Assembly (NCBI GenBank): GCA_025201345.1
Contig: JAIXMG010000004.1
Coordinates: 682,001 to 746,000 of the forward strand
Direction of reading: 5' to 3'
DNA: 64,000 bases
DNA from: Thamnidium elegans
Taxonomy: Eukaryota > Mucoromycota > Mucoromycetes > Mucorales > Mucoraceae
The notes beneath the pieces are model-generated. The model worked only from the letters and a program-made list of their open reading frames with translations. It was not told the origin of the DNA and ran no database searches. A program made the position numbers and the translations under genes. Positions 33,290 to 45,057 of the stretch are shown piece by piece (the stretch's first letter is position 1; the number at the start of each line of letters is the position of its first letter).

Positions 33290-35293
33290 ATGCGTCTCTT
33301 TGCTGCTTGTCTTTTCGTTGCTGGTTCAACCGGGTTAGCTCAAGCTGCTCGTGTCGTTTATGATTGGGATATTACATATACTACTGCTAACCCTGATGGT
33401 CTCTTTGAGCGTCAGGTTGTCGGTGTAAATGGCAAATGGCCGTAAGTAATACTTTTTTGTATAAAAAAAGTACTTGTTTTTTAATTTGTTTTTTTATAGT
33501 CCACCAGTAGTTGAGTGTAATGAAAATGATACTTTAGTTATTAACGTTAACAATAAGTTGGATACTATGACTGCTCTTCATACTCATGGTATGTTCCAAA
33601 ACAATACTGGTTATATGGATGGACCTGTCGGTGTAACTCAATGGTAACTAAAACCTTATATAAACTAAAAGGAATTGTATTTGTACTGACAAGTTTATAT
33701 ATATATATAGTCCTATTGCCCCTGGACATAACCTTACTTATGAATTCGTTATCGCTCAACATGGTTCTTACTGGATCCATTCCCATTTTATGGTATGTAT
33801 TATTTTTTTCATATTTAAGACATTTTTTAAAATTATTTTATTTTATGTAGGGTCAATATATGGATGGTCTTCGTACACCTCTTATTGTGCATGCTCTTAA
33901 TGAATCTTACAAATACGATTACGATGTCACTTTCCCTCTTCAAGGTAAATTATCTTAATTTAGGTATATTTTTTTTTTGAAAAGAAATTAATTTTAAGTT
34001 TTTTTTTAAGATTGGTATCACGCTCAAAGTACCACCAACATTGATCTTTTCTTAAACGAAAATAACCCAACTGGTGCCGAACCTGTCCCCGAATCTGGTT
34101 TCATGCTTAACAGCGTAAATGATACCCTCACATTTATCCCTGGCAAAACTTATCGTCTCCGTCTTATCAACATGTCTGGTTTCTCCATGTTCTATTTCAG
34201 TATTGATGGACATGACTTAGACGTTATCGAAATTGATGGTATCGATGTTCAACGTAAGACTGTTAAAAGTGTTTACTTGACTGCCGCTCAACGTGTTTCT
34301 GTTCTTGTTACCGCCAAGAACACTACTGATGTAAACTACTATATGCATGCTGATATGAACGTTGATATGTTCGATATTATTCCTGAAGATCTTTTGGTTA
34401 ACCTTACTGCTCCTCTTTACTATAACAAGGATTCTACCAACTTTGCTGCTAGTGAAGATGTCGGTATGGGTAGCGACTTTGATGATTTCCCTCTTGTCCC
34501 TGTTGTTGTTGAAAAGGCTGCTCCTTTCGATCACCAAGTTAACTTGACCTTCAACTTTGATGTTACTACCAACGGTATTAACCGTGGTATGTTTAACGAA
34601 GTTCCTTATCTCTCTCCCAAGATTCCTACCCTCAACACTTTACTTACTCAAGGTAACTACTCTCTTGAGCCCGAAGTGTATGGCCCTCAAACTCAAGCTA
34701 TTATCTTGAAGCATTTGGAAATGGTTGAAATTGTCTTGATCAATCTTGATGCTGGTGCGCATCCTTTCCATCTTCACGGTCACGTCTTCCAGTTGGTTGG
34801 ACGTGGTCCAGGTGTTTATGATGGCAGTAACTCTGATGTTGAATGGTTCTTGGATAACCCATCTCGTCGTGATACCATTCAAGTTCCTGCCGAGACTTAT
34901 GTCATTATTCGTTTCAGAGCTGATAACCCTGGTGTTTGGATCTTCCATTGTCATATCGAATGGCATTTGGAGTCTGGTCTTGCTGCTACATTTATTGAAG
35001 CTCCTGATGTAGTTCAACAACGTATGACTTTACCTGATTCTTTCATTGAAACCTGTAAGGCTGCTGATATGGGTTATGACGGTAACGCAGCTGGTAAGCA
35101 AGGTCTTGACCTTGAAGGTGCTCCTAACGGTGTCTACTTGCTCTATGATGGTTTCACTGCTCGTGGTAAGGGTGCTATGGCTGGTTGTATCATTGCTGCC
35201 TTACTTGGTATGGCTGCCATTATTGCATACTCTCGTATGGATCCTCTCAAGGAAGCCCGTGCTATTGCCGAATCCAAGGCTGCCAAGTTGTAA
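33290..35293 (+). CDS. FET3: Fet3-type multicopper ferroxidase
   Basis: Oxidises Fe2+ to Fe3+ at the cell surface and passes it to Ftr1. Exons 33290-33441, 33500-33643, 33711-33792, 33851-33944 and 34011-35293; 584 aa. A signal peptide covers about residues 1-20 ([19 protein letters not shown]). Copper ligands: HTHGMFQ, then [22 protein letters not shown], and [12 protein letters not shown] near the C-terminal end. A single membrane helix ([18 protein letters not shown]) precedes a short Lys/Ala-rich cytoplasmic tail, as in Fet3. Several Asn-glycosylation sequons are present (NNT, NLT, NDT). The first copper motif is HTHG where yeast Fet3 has HFHG; the middle residue is not a ligand. Divergent from FTR1. 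Confidence 0.95.
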
Positions 35294-35844
35294 AGCTCTC
35301 TTTCAAAAAAAAAACTATATTCTCTCTTATTACTATAATTATTATTTTACATATTAATTTTTTTTTAACTTTTTTTTTTTCATACAAAAAAAAAACTCAT
35401 ATATTTTCACTCCCCTACTCTATTTTTTTTCTCTCTATTGTAATAACGCATTAATTTCTTTTGTATCACTATTATTTTTCTTATTCTATTTTTTTTCTTT
35501 TTAATAATGTATTCATTCTTGTTAGAGTAATAAAGAATCTTTCGTTTACTTATTTCTAAAAATTTGAGAATACTATATCGTAAACAAACAGACTACTATT
35601 AGTAGCGACCATGATTACAGTTACGAAAGATACATAAACTAATAAAGGTCTAGAGACAATACTTTTCCAATTACATCACATTTTTTTCTGAACGTGAGTA
35701 AAAAGGCGGAAACACTTAAACCATCATGTCATCTCAATGAACTACAATTTCTCGGATTGCATTCAGTAGGAGTTATACGCTCAGTACACCATGTTTCATA
35801 AATATCAAGAACAAAAAGATTTTTTCTGAAATCCATAGTAAATT
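35294..35844. other. Spacer with alternative 3' coding tail
   Basis: About 550 bp of 3' flank. On the minus strand at 35729-35878 a frame different from the annotated end of the next gene reads VIIPFTVEDILKFTMDFRKN then LFVLDIYETWCTERITPT to a TGA. It looks like the true C-terminus of that gene displaced by a frameshift or an unusual intron. The rest is AT-rich spacer. Confidence 0.45.
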
Positions 35845-36883
35845 TTAGAATATCTTCGACGGTAAAAGGAATAATGACCTCAGACCGTCGTGAAGTACAA
35901 TATTAATATAGAATATAGCGGAACGACCTATATAAGAAGTTAATATAAATGAATATGTAGTTGCTTTGATATACGACCTACCAACAATATTATACGTAAG
36001 TATCCCTTTAATATTATTATTATTAGTGCTAGATTTGGCAAATAAAGCAACTCTAATCAAATATTTACTTAAAGCATGATTATTATTAGCTTTGGATTCT
36101 TGTTTAACTTCATCAAAGCCTATACTTGGCCCAAAATTAAAAATATTAAGCGTTGTTGTTGTTATATCGGGTCGTTTCTTCGTTATGCCGCGGTGTTTAC
36201 GTTCAACGGTAATCAAGCCTGTACTAACATAATATACATCATTACATACTTTATTTTTATTATGGTTAATGATACTTACAGCCTCAACAAGACATCCTTA
36301 TCTGGGTCATTGACTAGACCGCTCAAAAAAGGGTTTACCAACCTAATTGATAACTCTTGCTCTTTTATCTCTTCAGAGATAATGTTTCTTAATACCTTTG
36401 ACAACCTATAATATATAAAAAATAATACCTACATAGTCTATATATTCAGTAAATAATGTTCTTACACATTCGTAGCAGCTTTAATAATTCTAAATTTACT
36501 TTGGGACACATCGTCTTCTAGAGACAAACGTTTGCAAATATCTTTTGATCTTGATACTTTTTGTTGAAGGCTTTTCTATAAAGTTGAAAACAGGCTAGAT
36601 GATCGGTGATCAAACAGCTACACTTACGAAATTTTGAAACATACTTCGACAGCGCAAATCATTTTTGTTACTAAATCCATCGGCAAACTATTGTCTCTAA
36701 TAAATATAAGAAGGTTTATATTCCCTAATACATGAAAAATGTTTAACCGAAAAGAAGGCTTTTCTGTTGCACATGCACGGTTCAATTTGCACGGTCGATT
36801 AAAAAAGTGTGACCCATTACTTTTCACATACCTTTATGGATGACAGTCGCGCTAAGAATAACTGTATCCGTTTTTACCAGCAT
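35845..36883 (-). CDS. Lineage-specific protein with nuclease-like motif
   Basis: Exons in transcript order: 36832-36883, 36628-36724, 36466-36570, 36280-36405 and 35845-36223; all four introns are GT-AG and phases fit; 252 aa. The fourth exon reads LSIRLVNPFLSGLVNDPDKD and the fifth RPDITTTTLNIFNFGPSIGF followed by DEVK, then HALSKYLIRVALFAKSS and KGILTYNIVGRSYIKAT. I recognise this as a type of multicopy Mucorales protein of unknown function. The pair RPD...DEVK (Asp, 18 residues, Glu-Val-Lys) has the form of a PD-(D/E)XK nuclease core; that is inference. The C-terminus is uncertain: a better-looking tail lies in another frame at 35729-35878, so the gene may be newly broken. Confidence 0.55.
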
Positions 36884-37374
36884 AAAGATACAAAAACAAA
36901 AACAAACAAACAAAATAATAAAAAGAAAAAGCTTGTTAAAAAATAAATAAATCTTCTATTTTATTGATTAATTAGTCATGTGATCTATTAACTCATCATG
37001 GCGTATTTATACAAGTACTTTGCTTCATAATACTCATATTTACATATACGTTAGGTAATCATTTTTATTGTACAGATGCGTACTTATTATCCCAACTTGA
37101 TTCGCACAAGTTTCCTTTTTATGCAGATAAAACGAAGTTGAACGTGTAAATAAATCATGCAGCAAAAATTTAATAAGCAACCGCGAAATATAATCCACAA
37201 GTCTCTATCTTATATCTTTTAGTCTTGAAGCCAATTAGAAAGATAACAGGCATTGCTGCTGTTATAAACAAAAAGGCTTGAAAGCAGTAAAACAAAAAAT
37301 GTAGAAAATAAAATAGGATACCGAAAATAAAAAAAAGTATTAACCATCACTTTTCGACTAAACATTTTTCATCT
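36884..37374. other. Spacer, no gene seen
   Basis: About 490 bp of AT-rich DNA upstream of the lineage-specific gene; includes its promoter. No recognisable element. Confidence 0.45.
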
Positions 37375-38653
37375 ACCAGGAAATATAAACTTCAAATTTG
37401 TAGAAAGCGGCGGGAAAATCAAAACTACCAATAATAAGTCTATCTTGTAAGTTTGGGGGTTGAAATTGAGGTTTCCAATAATTTTTTGTGTCGGCATTGG
37501 TGGTATTTGCTGTTGTGCTTGTTCTTGTTCCTGTTGCGCTTGTGTTGGTAAAGCCAGCTATGTAAAAAATTGTTTGGTTTACAGATGGAGCGCTTATTAA
37601 TTGTAAGCCTGTCCTTCCATCCAAAAGGTCACTAAAGGGAAATACTATAGAGCCAATCTTTTGTACAAGTCTAGTGTCAGTGATCAAGGATGTTGAAAGA
37701 GCGAAGATATTTTGAGTTAGATCAAACAATCAGCCTTTTATTAAACAAAGACTGGATGTATGAGCCTCATACCAAGTATGCTTGTGCTCAAGTGTTAATT
37801 GGTTCTATTGTGATGAATACTGTCAACGGTAAAGCTATACTCATCAATACTGTTGAAGCATACGGCAGAAAGAAAACCATTGTCATACACAAGGAGTTAT
37901 CTATGTCTGGAAATTCGTCAATCATCACCGTTATTCCTGCATACCCAAATATTTGGCCCTGTAATCAACCTATCAAAGATGGATCGAATTTTGTGATTGG
38001 AACACAAACTTATAGTTTTCTGGTCACATCTGTTATCCACCTCGATAGACAGGAAGAATAAAGAGTAGGCCCTTCGTAGTTTTCTTTCCCTGCCTCATCT
38101 TTAACTACCAAAATATTCATTGATGAAGAAAGCTGTAATAAAGCAAAGACACCGGAAGCTAATGAAAGTACATACTAGGTCAATTGAATCTTTTAATTTA
38201 GTTGGCCAAGCTAGACAACTTCGCTCTCATTTTCATCATCCTAATACCTACTTTCTTTGTCAGGCCTCAAGTCATCTCGCCTTACCCCATTATTGCCAGC
38301 CGTTTACTATTTTTACCCTTTGTGACCACGAAGGTATCAAAAAATCTGTTGATAATGATAGCGTGCCCATGATTGTTTCCCGTCTATTCCAAAAGATTGC
38401 ATGTGATATTCTGAAGTAGACCTCCGGCTCCAAAGTCCAAAAGGACTATATCGTTTCATTACGTATTCAATGTACCAAAGAAAGCAAGATAAAAACATTG
38501 TTGAGAGAGTTAATCAACTTTTTTTCAGGCGACAATGATTGTGTTATTATTGGAAACGTTGAAGTCAACCACTTTTTAATAAATATTGCATCCCTAATGT
38601 CATCTGACAACTCAAAGGCAAATGAAGTAATTGCTAAAGTGCGTCTGAATTAG
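37375..38653 (+). pseudogene. Broken unknown gene (three open segments)
   Basis: Three plus-strand segments look protein-coding but are not joined in one frame. About 37375-37447 reads PGNINFKFVESGGKIKTT and reaches a GTAAGT donor. 37690-38061 (123 codons from ATG) contains LLNKDWMYEPHTKYACAQVL, then IVMNTVNGKAILINTVEAYG and TVIPAYPNIWPCNQPI. 38123-38653 stays open for 176 codons except for one in-frame TAG (38417-38419) and includes ESFNLVGQARQLRSHFHHPN and FFSGDNDCVIIGNVEVNHF. I do not recognise the family. A minus-strand frame (37373-37729) overlaps the first part and is also protein-like, so strand choice there is uncertain. Most likely a decayed gene; a missed intron between 38062 and 38105 cannot be excluded. 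Confidence 0.4.
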
Positions 38654-38990
38654 AATGAAACAAAAAGCAAATATGTGTTATTTTTTTTGGGGTACACATA
38701 CCTTTATAACAAGAGCGGGAAAAAAGTAACACATAATAATTTTTGTACGGACATAAAGAAAACAAAAATGCTAAAAAAAAAAATGCAGAATAATAAATGA
38801 GTACAAGATATAAGCTATCTATAAGATCCTTTAAAAAGTACACATATAAAAAAAATAGGTACTGGTGGCATGCATTGTAAAGGAAAAGAGGAAGAAAAAA
38901 AAAAGATAGAATAAATATGGCTTAGGCTGATAAAATGGCTGATCAATTTTACTGATGTGATATATTTCATTTTTATGTACACCTGTTGTC

Positions 38991-39167
38991 TCACGTAAGA
39001 AAGTTCAAAAGCTGTTCATCCTCTTTAAACTTGGTATTTTTATTAAGGTCCGTAGCGGCGTTGGTATCTGTTTCCATAACGAAGTTCTACGGCTGGTGCA
39101 ACGAGGGAACCTTATTATTTAACTTGATTTTAAGATCTTTTTTTTCGCAGTTTCGCAACTCGTCCAT
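38991..39167 (-). pseudogene. Short relic frame with one in-frame stop
   Basis: ATG at 39167 opens MDELRNCEKKDLKIKLNN, meets TAG at 39087-39089, then continues in the same frame NFVMETDTNAATDLNKNTKF to TGA at 38991. Charged, protein-like composition in spacer DNA; family unknown. Confidence 0.25.
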
Positions 39168-39886
39168 AAGCTTATGACGAAATAATACGTATACTTTGAG
39201 GTTAGAAGCTCATTTATTTTTTTTAAAAAAGAAATACCAAACTGTTGGAGGGGGTTTTTTTTCAATTGTTTTCTTTAGTGATAGACATAAACAAAAACGT
39301 CGAGAAAAACTAATCCGAGACCACCAAGAAAAAAGAGCCGCTATGTTTATTAAGGTTTATCTATTTCGTTCTCCATTGATTGTAACTGATCGGATGATTT
39401 TTTAATTGTTTTGTCATGAAAACAAAAACTATCTTTATGGAACCGGGAATCTTTTTCCGCATCTTTGTTCCGTTTACAGGTGTTAAAAAAAAAGCTTGAG
39501 ATTAATTATGACCAGTGTATAATTTCCTTTTAAAACTGGGGACTTTTTTTAGTCAGTGACCCCCCTTAAATGATATCACAAAAAGCTTTGAAATCCTACT
39601 GCTTGCAAACAGACTTATAGAATATTATTTAAAACACAATTAACCAAATGCATACAGGAGCTTTTATGTTACACTATAAATCTCTCGCTTTTTCGTTTTT
39701 TCAAATAACATGTTAGTATAGGAGACGAAACACAAGAAGAAAAAAGTTGCTATTTGAATCTCCTACAAAAAAAAAAGGTGGAAAAACCACGGGTGTCTTA
39801 ATTTAAAACTTGGTTTTTTTTTTTTTTTTTTTTTTTTTCCCTTCTTCTTCTTCTCTTTTTTGTTTCTTTTTTATTTGTTGTGAAAA
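39168..39886. other. Spacer upstream of coiled-coil gene
   Basis: About 720 bp with a T8A6 tract (about 39216-39229) and a T26-class run (about 39813-39838) 50-75 bp before the start of the coiled-coil gene. No gene recognised. Confidence 0.5.
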
Positions 39887-41832
39887 ATGTCGAAAAATAA
39901 CAAAGAAAAGTCTTCATTTTGGAAGAAATTGGGCTTGGGGAAGAACAAGTCCTCGGTTACTACCAGTTCATTAAAATCGGAAGCAGGTATAAAAGTAAAA
40001 AAAATGAACTACTTTTTCTATTGATAAAACTAAAAAAAAAAAAAATAAAAAAAAATAAAAAAAATAGATAGAAATTCAGTTAAAAGTAAACGACTTAGGT
40101 AATAAAAAAAAAAAAAGTGTAATATGCAAAAAACATATAAAAAATTAAATAAAATATATTAAAATTAATAAAAATATTTAGTAGTGGGCTTTCTCAATTG
40201 CCTTTACAGCAACAAAATGAACACCATAATGCACCACCGTTACCTATAAAAGTTATTAAGCAACCTCGTGTAGATTTACCAAAAGTTATAAGCCATGATT
40301 CAATTGCTATACAACACGTGGATACCAATAATAATAATCAAAAAGTTGACATTTCTTATGAATCTATTGTCACTCCGACTGCAGATATTTTACATCAAGG
40401 TAAATCCATTATACTTTTTTATTGTTATTTTATATTAACTCTTTCTTTATGCACCATAAGACGACAATAATAAACAATTAGAACAAAAAGAGTCAGCTAT
40501 AGTTTATTCAACCGAGCAACCGAATGTTACACCTACAATGACAAAGAAAAATAGCAACACCAGTGATTCTTCATTTGTTGTTGTCAAATCAAATGATGAT
40601 AATATGAATACAGCTGACATAAATAAAAATGAAGAGATGGCAACTATTATATCAAATCTAAAGATTGAATTAGAAAATGAGAAAGCGACTGTAAATGTAT
40701 TACAAAAGCAAAAAGAAGGTAAAAACAATATTATACTCCCTTCTCACTTTAATCCCTAACTCTCCTTTATATATAAGCCGTTACAAAGGATTTAGATTAT
40801 TTTGAATTAACTGTTGACGAATTATTAAATGAAAAGACTGATTTATTACAACAATTAGAAGATGAAAAGGTAATATAGTATATCTCAAGTATAATGTGTC
40901 CGCATTAAACATTTATTATATACACAGATCAAAAATCAACAATATTTAGACGATTTAAACTTATCACTGGAAAAGCAAAAAGCAACTGCTGATAATGCAA
41001 GAGATCAGTCTTTTGCTGTTGACAAAACAAAATTAGAATTTGAGGTAAATCATCATTACATATACTTATTGTTTATAATAATTGACATTTTATACTTATA
41101 AACAGGCTATTCAAGAACAATGGCGTCAAGATCAGTCTGAACTCTTGTCTGAAATAACCTCAAAAGATAAGAGCATTCAAGAATTAAGGGTAAAAAAGTA
41201 AAAATATAGATATGTTCTTACATACTAAAAACAAAAAAAAATCTGTATTAGTCTAAATTAAGTAAATCACAAGAGCAAGTTGAAACTTTAAAATCAACAA
41301 TGGACCAACTTATTAAATCCCATACTGAAGAAATGAGTCGTACAATCGCTGACAAAGAAAAGAGGTAACAAAAAAAAAAGTATATACATATTATAGAAAA
41401 CTAAATTTATATATCTAGTTCATTACCTTTACATACTCCCAACGGATCACCACGAATTCACCCTAATAAAATCGAACGAGATTGCCAAACACAATCGTCT
41501 CCTATTATACCTTTACCTACTTCTTCCACTCCTTTTACCAATAATAGTATGTCTAGAACAGAATCTACAGAACAATCTACTGAATATAATGACGATCTTG
41601 ATGATCAACTCATGAAATTAACAAAAGAAAAAGAAAAGGTACTCACATCTCTCACTTTTTCAAGAAAAAAAATCTAATATATCATTTTTAATAGCTTGCA
41701 TCTATTTATTCCAAAATCCCATTAACTGGAAGTGGTCCTCAATTCCGTAGACGTAAAGAAGAGCTGGAAGCCATGTTGGATCAAGTCGATTCTCAATTAA
41801 GTAAAGTTAAACAAAAAATTAGGCGCTCATAA
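39887..41832 (+). CDS. Coiled-coil protein, unknown function
   Basis: Ten exons: 39887-39986, 40068-40098, 40182-40399, 40461-40718, 40778-40869, 40928-41044, 41106-41189, 41252-41364, 41419-41638 and 41695-41832; 456 aa. Phases fit at every junction, including a 31-nt second exon. The start is MSKNNKEKSSFWKKLGLGKN, a basic amphipathic leader. Residues from about 180 to 330 form heptad-rich coiled coil (IISNLKIELENEKATVNVLQ and similar). The C-terminus IYSKIPLTGSGPQFRRRKEE followed by LEAMLDQVDSQL resembles a short tail found in various centrosomal and cytoskeletal coiled-coil proteins. Role unknown; a cytoskeletal or membrane-trafficking scaffold is a guess. Confidence 0.75.
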
Positions 41833-42419
41833 ATTCATTCATTTTATCTATCTGTATTAAATAACCCACATACAACACAACACTCATAAAAACACTACTA
41901 TTCCCCCCTTTCCCTCCTTTTTTTTTAAAAAAAAAACTACATCTTTTTCTTTTTTTTCTTCTTTTTTTTCTTCTTTTTTTCCCCTCATATATTTTAATAA
42001 ATTAAACCCTCTCCTTGCACTTGACTTTGTAACCTGTCAGACCGTTACTTAGTAACTGGTATAGTCGCTTGGCAACTGATATCCCTGTTTTGACTTGTAA
42101 ACACTGTTGATTTTTTCTTGGCTTCTTCTACTTAACAATGTCTTGGGTCAAATCTATTTTTACACCAAAATTTTGCAAAGCAAAAAATGTATTTTTTAAC
42201 TTATTAACTAGCTATATATTATAATATTTGATAATGATATAAAACTTAATTTCCCTTGCAAACGATACTATATTAGCTTTTGTCTTTTTTCGGGGTCGCT
42301 TGTTGTTAGAAACCTGTATTCAGGTTTGATTTACCTTAGCAACATTAGACTGACAATACGACTCTTTTTTTAAAAAAAGAAATAATGATGTACAGGTATT
42401 TTTAGCGAACATTTAAGCT

Positions 42420-42453
<34 letters not shown>

Positions 42454-42632
42454 GTGCTTGGCAGTGACTAATCCCCAATTGGTGGTATTTTATAATACAC
42501 ATATACACTGTATCATTTTTGGGTACTCGCCACTTGAATAAAAAATATTTAGTTAGCATAAAAAAGAAATTTATTCCATTACTTCTTTTACTTCTTTTAC
42601 TTCTTTTTATTCTTTTTTCTTTCTTTAAAAAA
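41833..42632. other. Spacer upstream of YSC84-like gene
   Basis: 800 bp. Seen: a T9A10 tract (41918-41936), the palindrome GTTACTTAGTAAC (42044-42056), a T7A7 tract near 42365-42378 and an A30-class run (about 42422-42451). An ATG at 42138 opens MSWVKSIFTPKFCKAKN (28 codons to TAA, or a first exon ending at GTATTT); support is too weak to call a gene. Confidence 0.45.
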
Positions 42633-44203
42633 ATGCCTACGACAAGAACACCAAAAGAACTTAAAGGTAAACTGATATGCAAATATCTAAAATAGGGACA
42701 CTGCATATATATCAATACACTTTTTTTATTAGGTGATATTCAAAAGGCAGTTCAAATTCTGGAACTCTTTACAGGTTAGAAGAAAAAAACAATAAACACT
42801 TTTTTGCTTACTAAAGCCCTTTTTCTTTAAAAAAAAAAGATCCAAGTAAAGGTCGCGATGTTAAAATGTTAATTCCGGCCAACGTCTTGAGAGATGCACA
42901 TGGCATTGTATTTATTCGACTTTACCGTATCGGTTTTATGCTTTCTGCCAAAGGTGGTACTGGTATAATTATCGCAAGGTAATTTTTTTTTTCTTTTCTA
43001 AAATACATGTGATTAAAATATACTCAAGGCTTCCCGATGGTTCTTGGAGTGCTCCTTCTGGCGTATCTATGTCTTCTGTTGTAAGTACTCAATTTAAAAA
43101 AGCACATGTCATGAACTCAAATGTAACATTAGGGATTCGGCCATCAAGCCGGAGGAGAAGTTATTGACTCTATTATTGTCATGAACTACCGCGCTGCTGT
43201 AAAAGCATTTTTTGACGGAGGAGGACAATTGCAATTGGGAGTAGGAGCCTCGTTAGCCGTTGGACCTTTAGGCAGAGCCGCCGATATCTCTGCATCCGCA
43301 TCAAACACCAGTCATATCGCTGCAACGTACGCCTATAGTTCGTCAAAGGGACTGTACGTCGGCTATTCGTTTGAAGGCTCAAAGATTTCAGAGCGTGTGA
43401 ATACCAATGCAGCTTATTACGGTCGACCCATTTCCGCTCGGGATATTTTAACGGGCGTGGTACCACCGTCGCAAGACGCAGCTAGGTTATACGACCTGTT
43501 GAACTCGATGGGTGCAGGTCCTAGACCTGGTTTACCATTTGCTTCACAACGGGACAAAAAAGCCCAAAGCCTATCGATGCATAGTCCACAGACTACACCA
43601 CCTCCTATCAATTATGCTAATCGACCACCTACTACATCCGATGGATTCGAAGAGCCTCCTCCACCTTATCAACCCAACGACGGTCCCTCTCAACCAAAAG
43701 ATAATCAGACTTCATTTAATCAAACTTATATGAACCAACCTAATTCAACATTTACAGATACCAAATCTCCGATTGCAAACCCAAACGAAAATCAACACAC
43801 TTCGTTTCATAGAGCAGATATGCAGCCGGGTCAAGCTAATTCTTATTACAACTCATCTCCATTTGATGCTTCTGATAAAGGCAAGCAACCTTCCAGTAGA
43901 GACATGCAAACCAGTCCTTATTCTGAATCATCAGCACCACCTGCAGTATCACAAATCTATAATAACACTACGACACTATCTAACAATGACACGAAACAAC
44001 CTTTACCAACAAACAACGATATAATGACTGTAGTTGTTGCCAAATATGATTATCATAGTGATTCTCCTTCCGATCTTAACTTTTCTGCGGGCGATCACAT
44101 TATTGTTACAAAACGGTTAGATGATAGACAGAGCTGGTGGGAAGGTGAGATTGGAGAAAAGAGAGGCTTTTTCCCTGCAAACTATACCGAAGAATTAAGT
44201 TAA
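42633..44203 (+). CDS. YSC84: Ysc84/Lsb3-type SYLF-SH3 protein
   Basis: Actin-patch protein of endocytosis that binds lipids and actin through its SYLF (Ysc84) domain and Las17/WASP through SH3. Exons 42633-42666, 42733-42774, 42840-42978, 43029-43080 and 43133-44203; 445 aa. The SYLF domain covers about residues 10-215: IPANVLRDAHGIVFIRLYRI, GTGIIIARLPDGSWSAPSGV, FGHQAGGEVIDSIIVMNY, LGVGASLAVGPLGRAADI. A Pro/Asn/Ser-rich linker follows, and the SH3 domain occupies the last 60 residues (ALYDY-like AKYDYHSDSPSDLNFSAGD, then WWEGEIGEKRGFFPANY). Intron 2 uses GTTAGA. Length and order match fungal Ysc84. Confidence 0.94.
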
Positions 44204-44400
44204 AAAAAATACATGTTATCAATAAAAAAGTATATTTTATTTATTTATTTCATATTTATGATTATTATTGTTATTATTAGTAGTATATATTCATTATTTT
44301 TTTTAAAAAAATAAATAGAGAAAATGTTGGTAAGAAAAAAGAAGTGTAATTTTTTTGTTGTGCGTATATATAAATTGTTGTTGTATGTGAGGGAGGGAGA

Positions 44401-45057
44401 TTAATGTTTTTTACGGCCCATACCAATAGGATGTTGACCATGCCTATTGATAGTAGGTTGCTGGTTTTGCCAGTGGTTATATGAAGATTGATTTTGTACA
44501 GGTTGAGAATGCCACAAATGGTAATGAGCCGCAGTATTATGATTATTAGAAGCAGTAGGATGATAATTCCACGGTGATGGTTCGGCCCAAAGTGAAGAGC
44601 TATCCATAAACTGGTTATGACCAGCTTTCCAATCACCTGTCCAGTTACGAACGAATGTTAAGAACCGAGCCTTTTCTTGTTCGGTGATAGCTGACTCAGG
44701 TAAAGAACTATTGTCAGAGTCTGAAGAGTGTGCCGTATCAGGCGAGCTGGAGCGAGAGTAATGAGTTTGTGTGTACGGGCTTAGTTTTTGAATCATAACT
44801 TTGGGAACAATCTGCTTTAAACGTTCAATCTCTAATTCATAATTAACACAGGACTTCATGCCTGCAAAAGGATCATTGTCAACTTTATTATTGTTGTAAA
44901 CAGGTCGTTTATTATGCTTGGAAACCACTTCCGTCCAACCTGAACGCTTTCTCTTATCTTCAGTTTCTTCTACTTTGGGTATCCAGCGTGAGCTGTATGT
45001 AGTAGGGGTTATATTATAGTTGTTATTTGTTGTTGTTGGAACCATGGTGGTATACAT
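44401..45057 (-). CDS. Hypothetical protein
   Basis: Single exon, 218 aa, not recognised. It starts MYTTMVPTTTNNNYN, has a conserved-looking stretch RKRSGWTEVVSKHNKRPVYN, then YELEIERLKQIVPKVMIQKL, a Ser/Asp-rich stretch, and EQEKARFLTFVRNWTGDW. The final third is Asn/Gln/His/Trp-rich and ends MGRKKH. It looks intrinsically disordered except for the RLKQIVPKV helix and the Trp-containing segment. Convergent with the Ysc84 gene across a 197-bp spacer. No stops, biased third positions and clear 5' flank support a real gene. Confidence 0.6.
   Translation of the reverse strand: MYTTMVPTTTNNNYNITPTTYSSRWIPKVEETEDKRKRSGWTEVVSKHNKRPVYNNNKVDNDPFAGMKSCVNYELEIERLKQIVPKVMIQKLSPYTQTHYSRSSSPDTAHSSDSDNSSLPESAITEQEKARFLTFVRNWTGDWKAGHNQFMDSSSLWAEPSPWNYHPTASNNHNTAAHYHLWHSQPVQNQSSYNHWQNQQPTINRHGQHPIGMGRKKH

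Noticed and set aside
34217..35020. Antisense and shifted frames within FET3
   Set aside because: All overlap the verified FET3 exon 5, which carries the copper motifs in the other frame.
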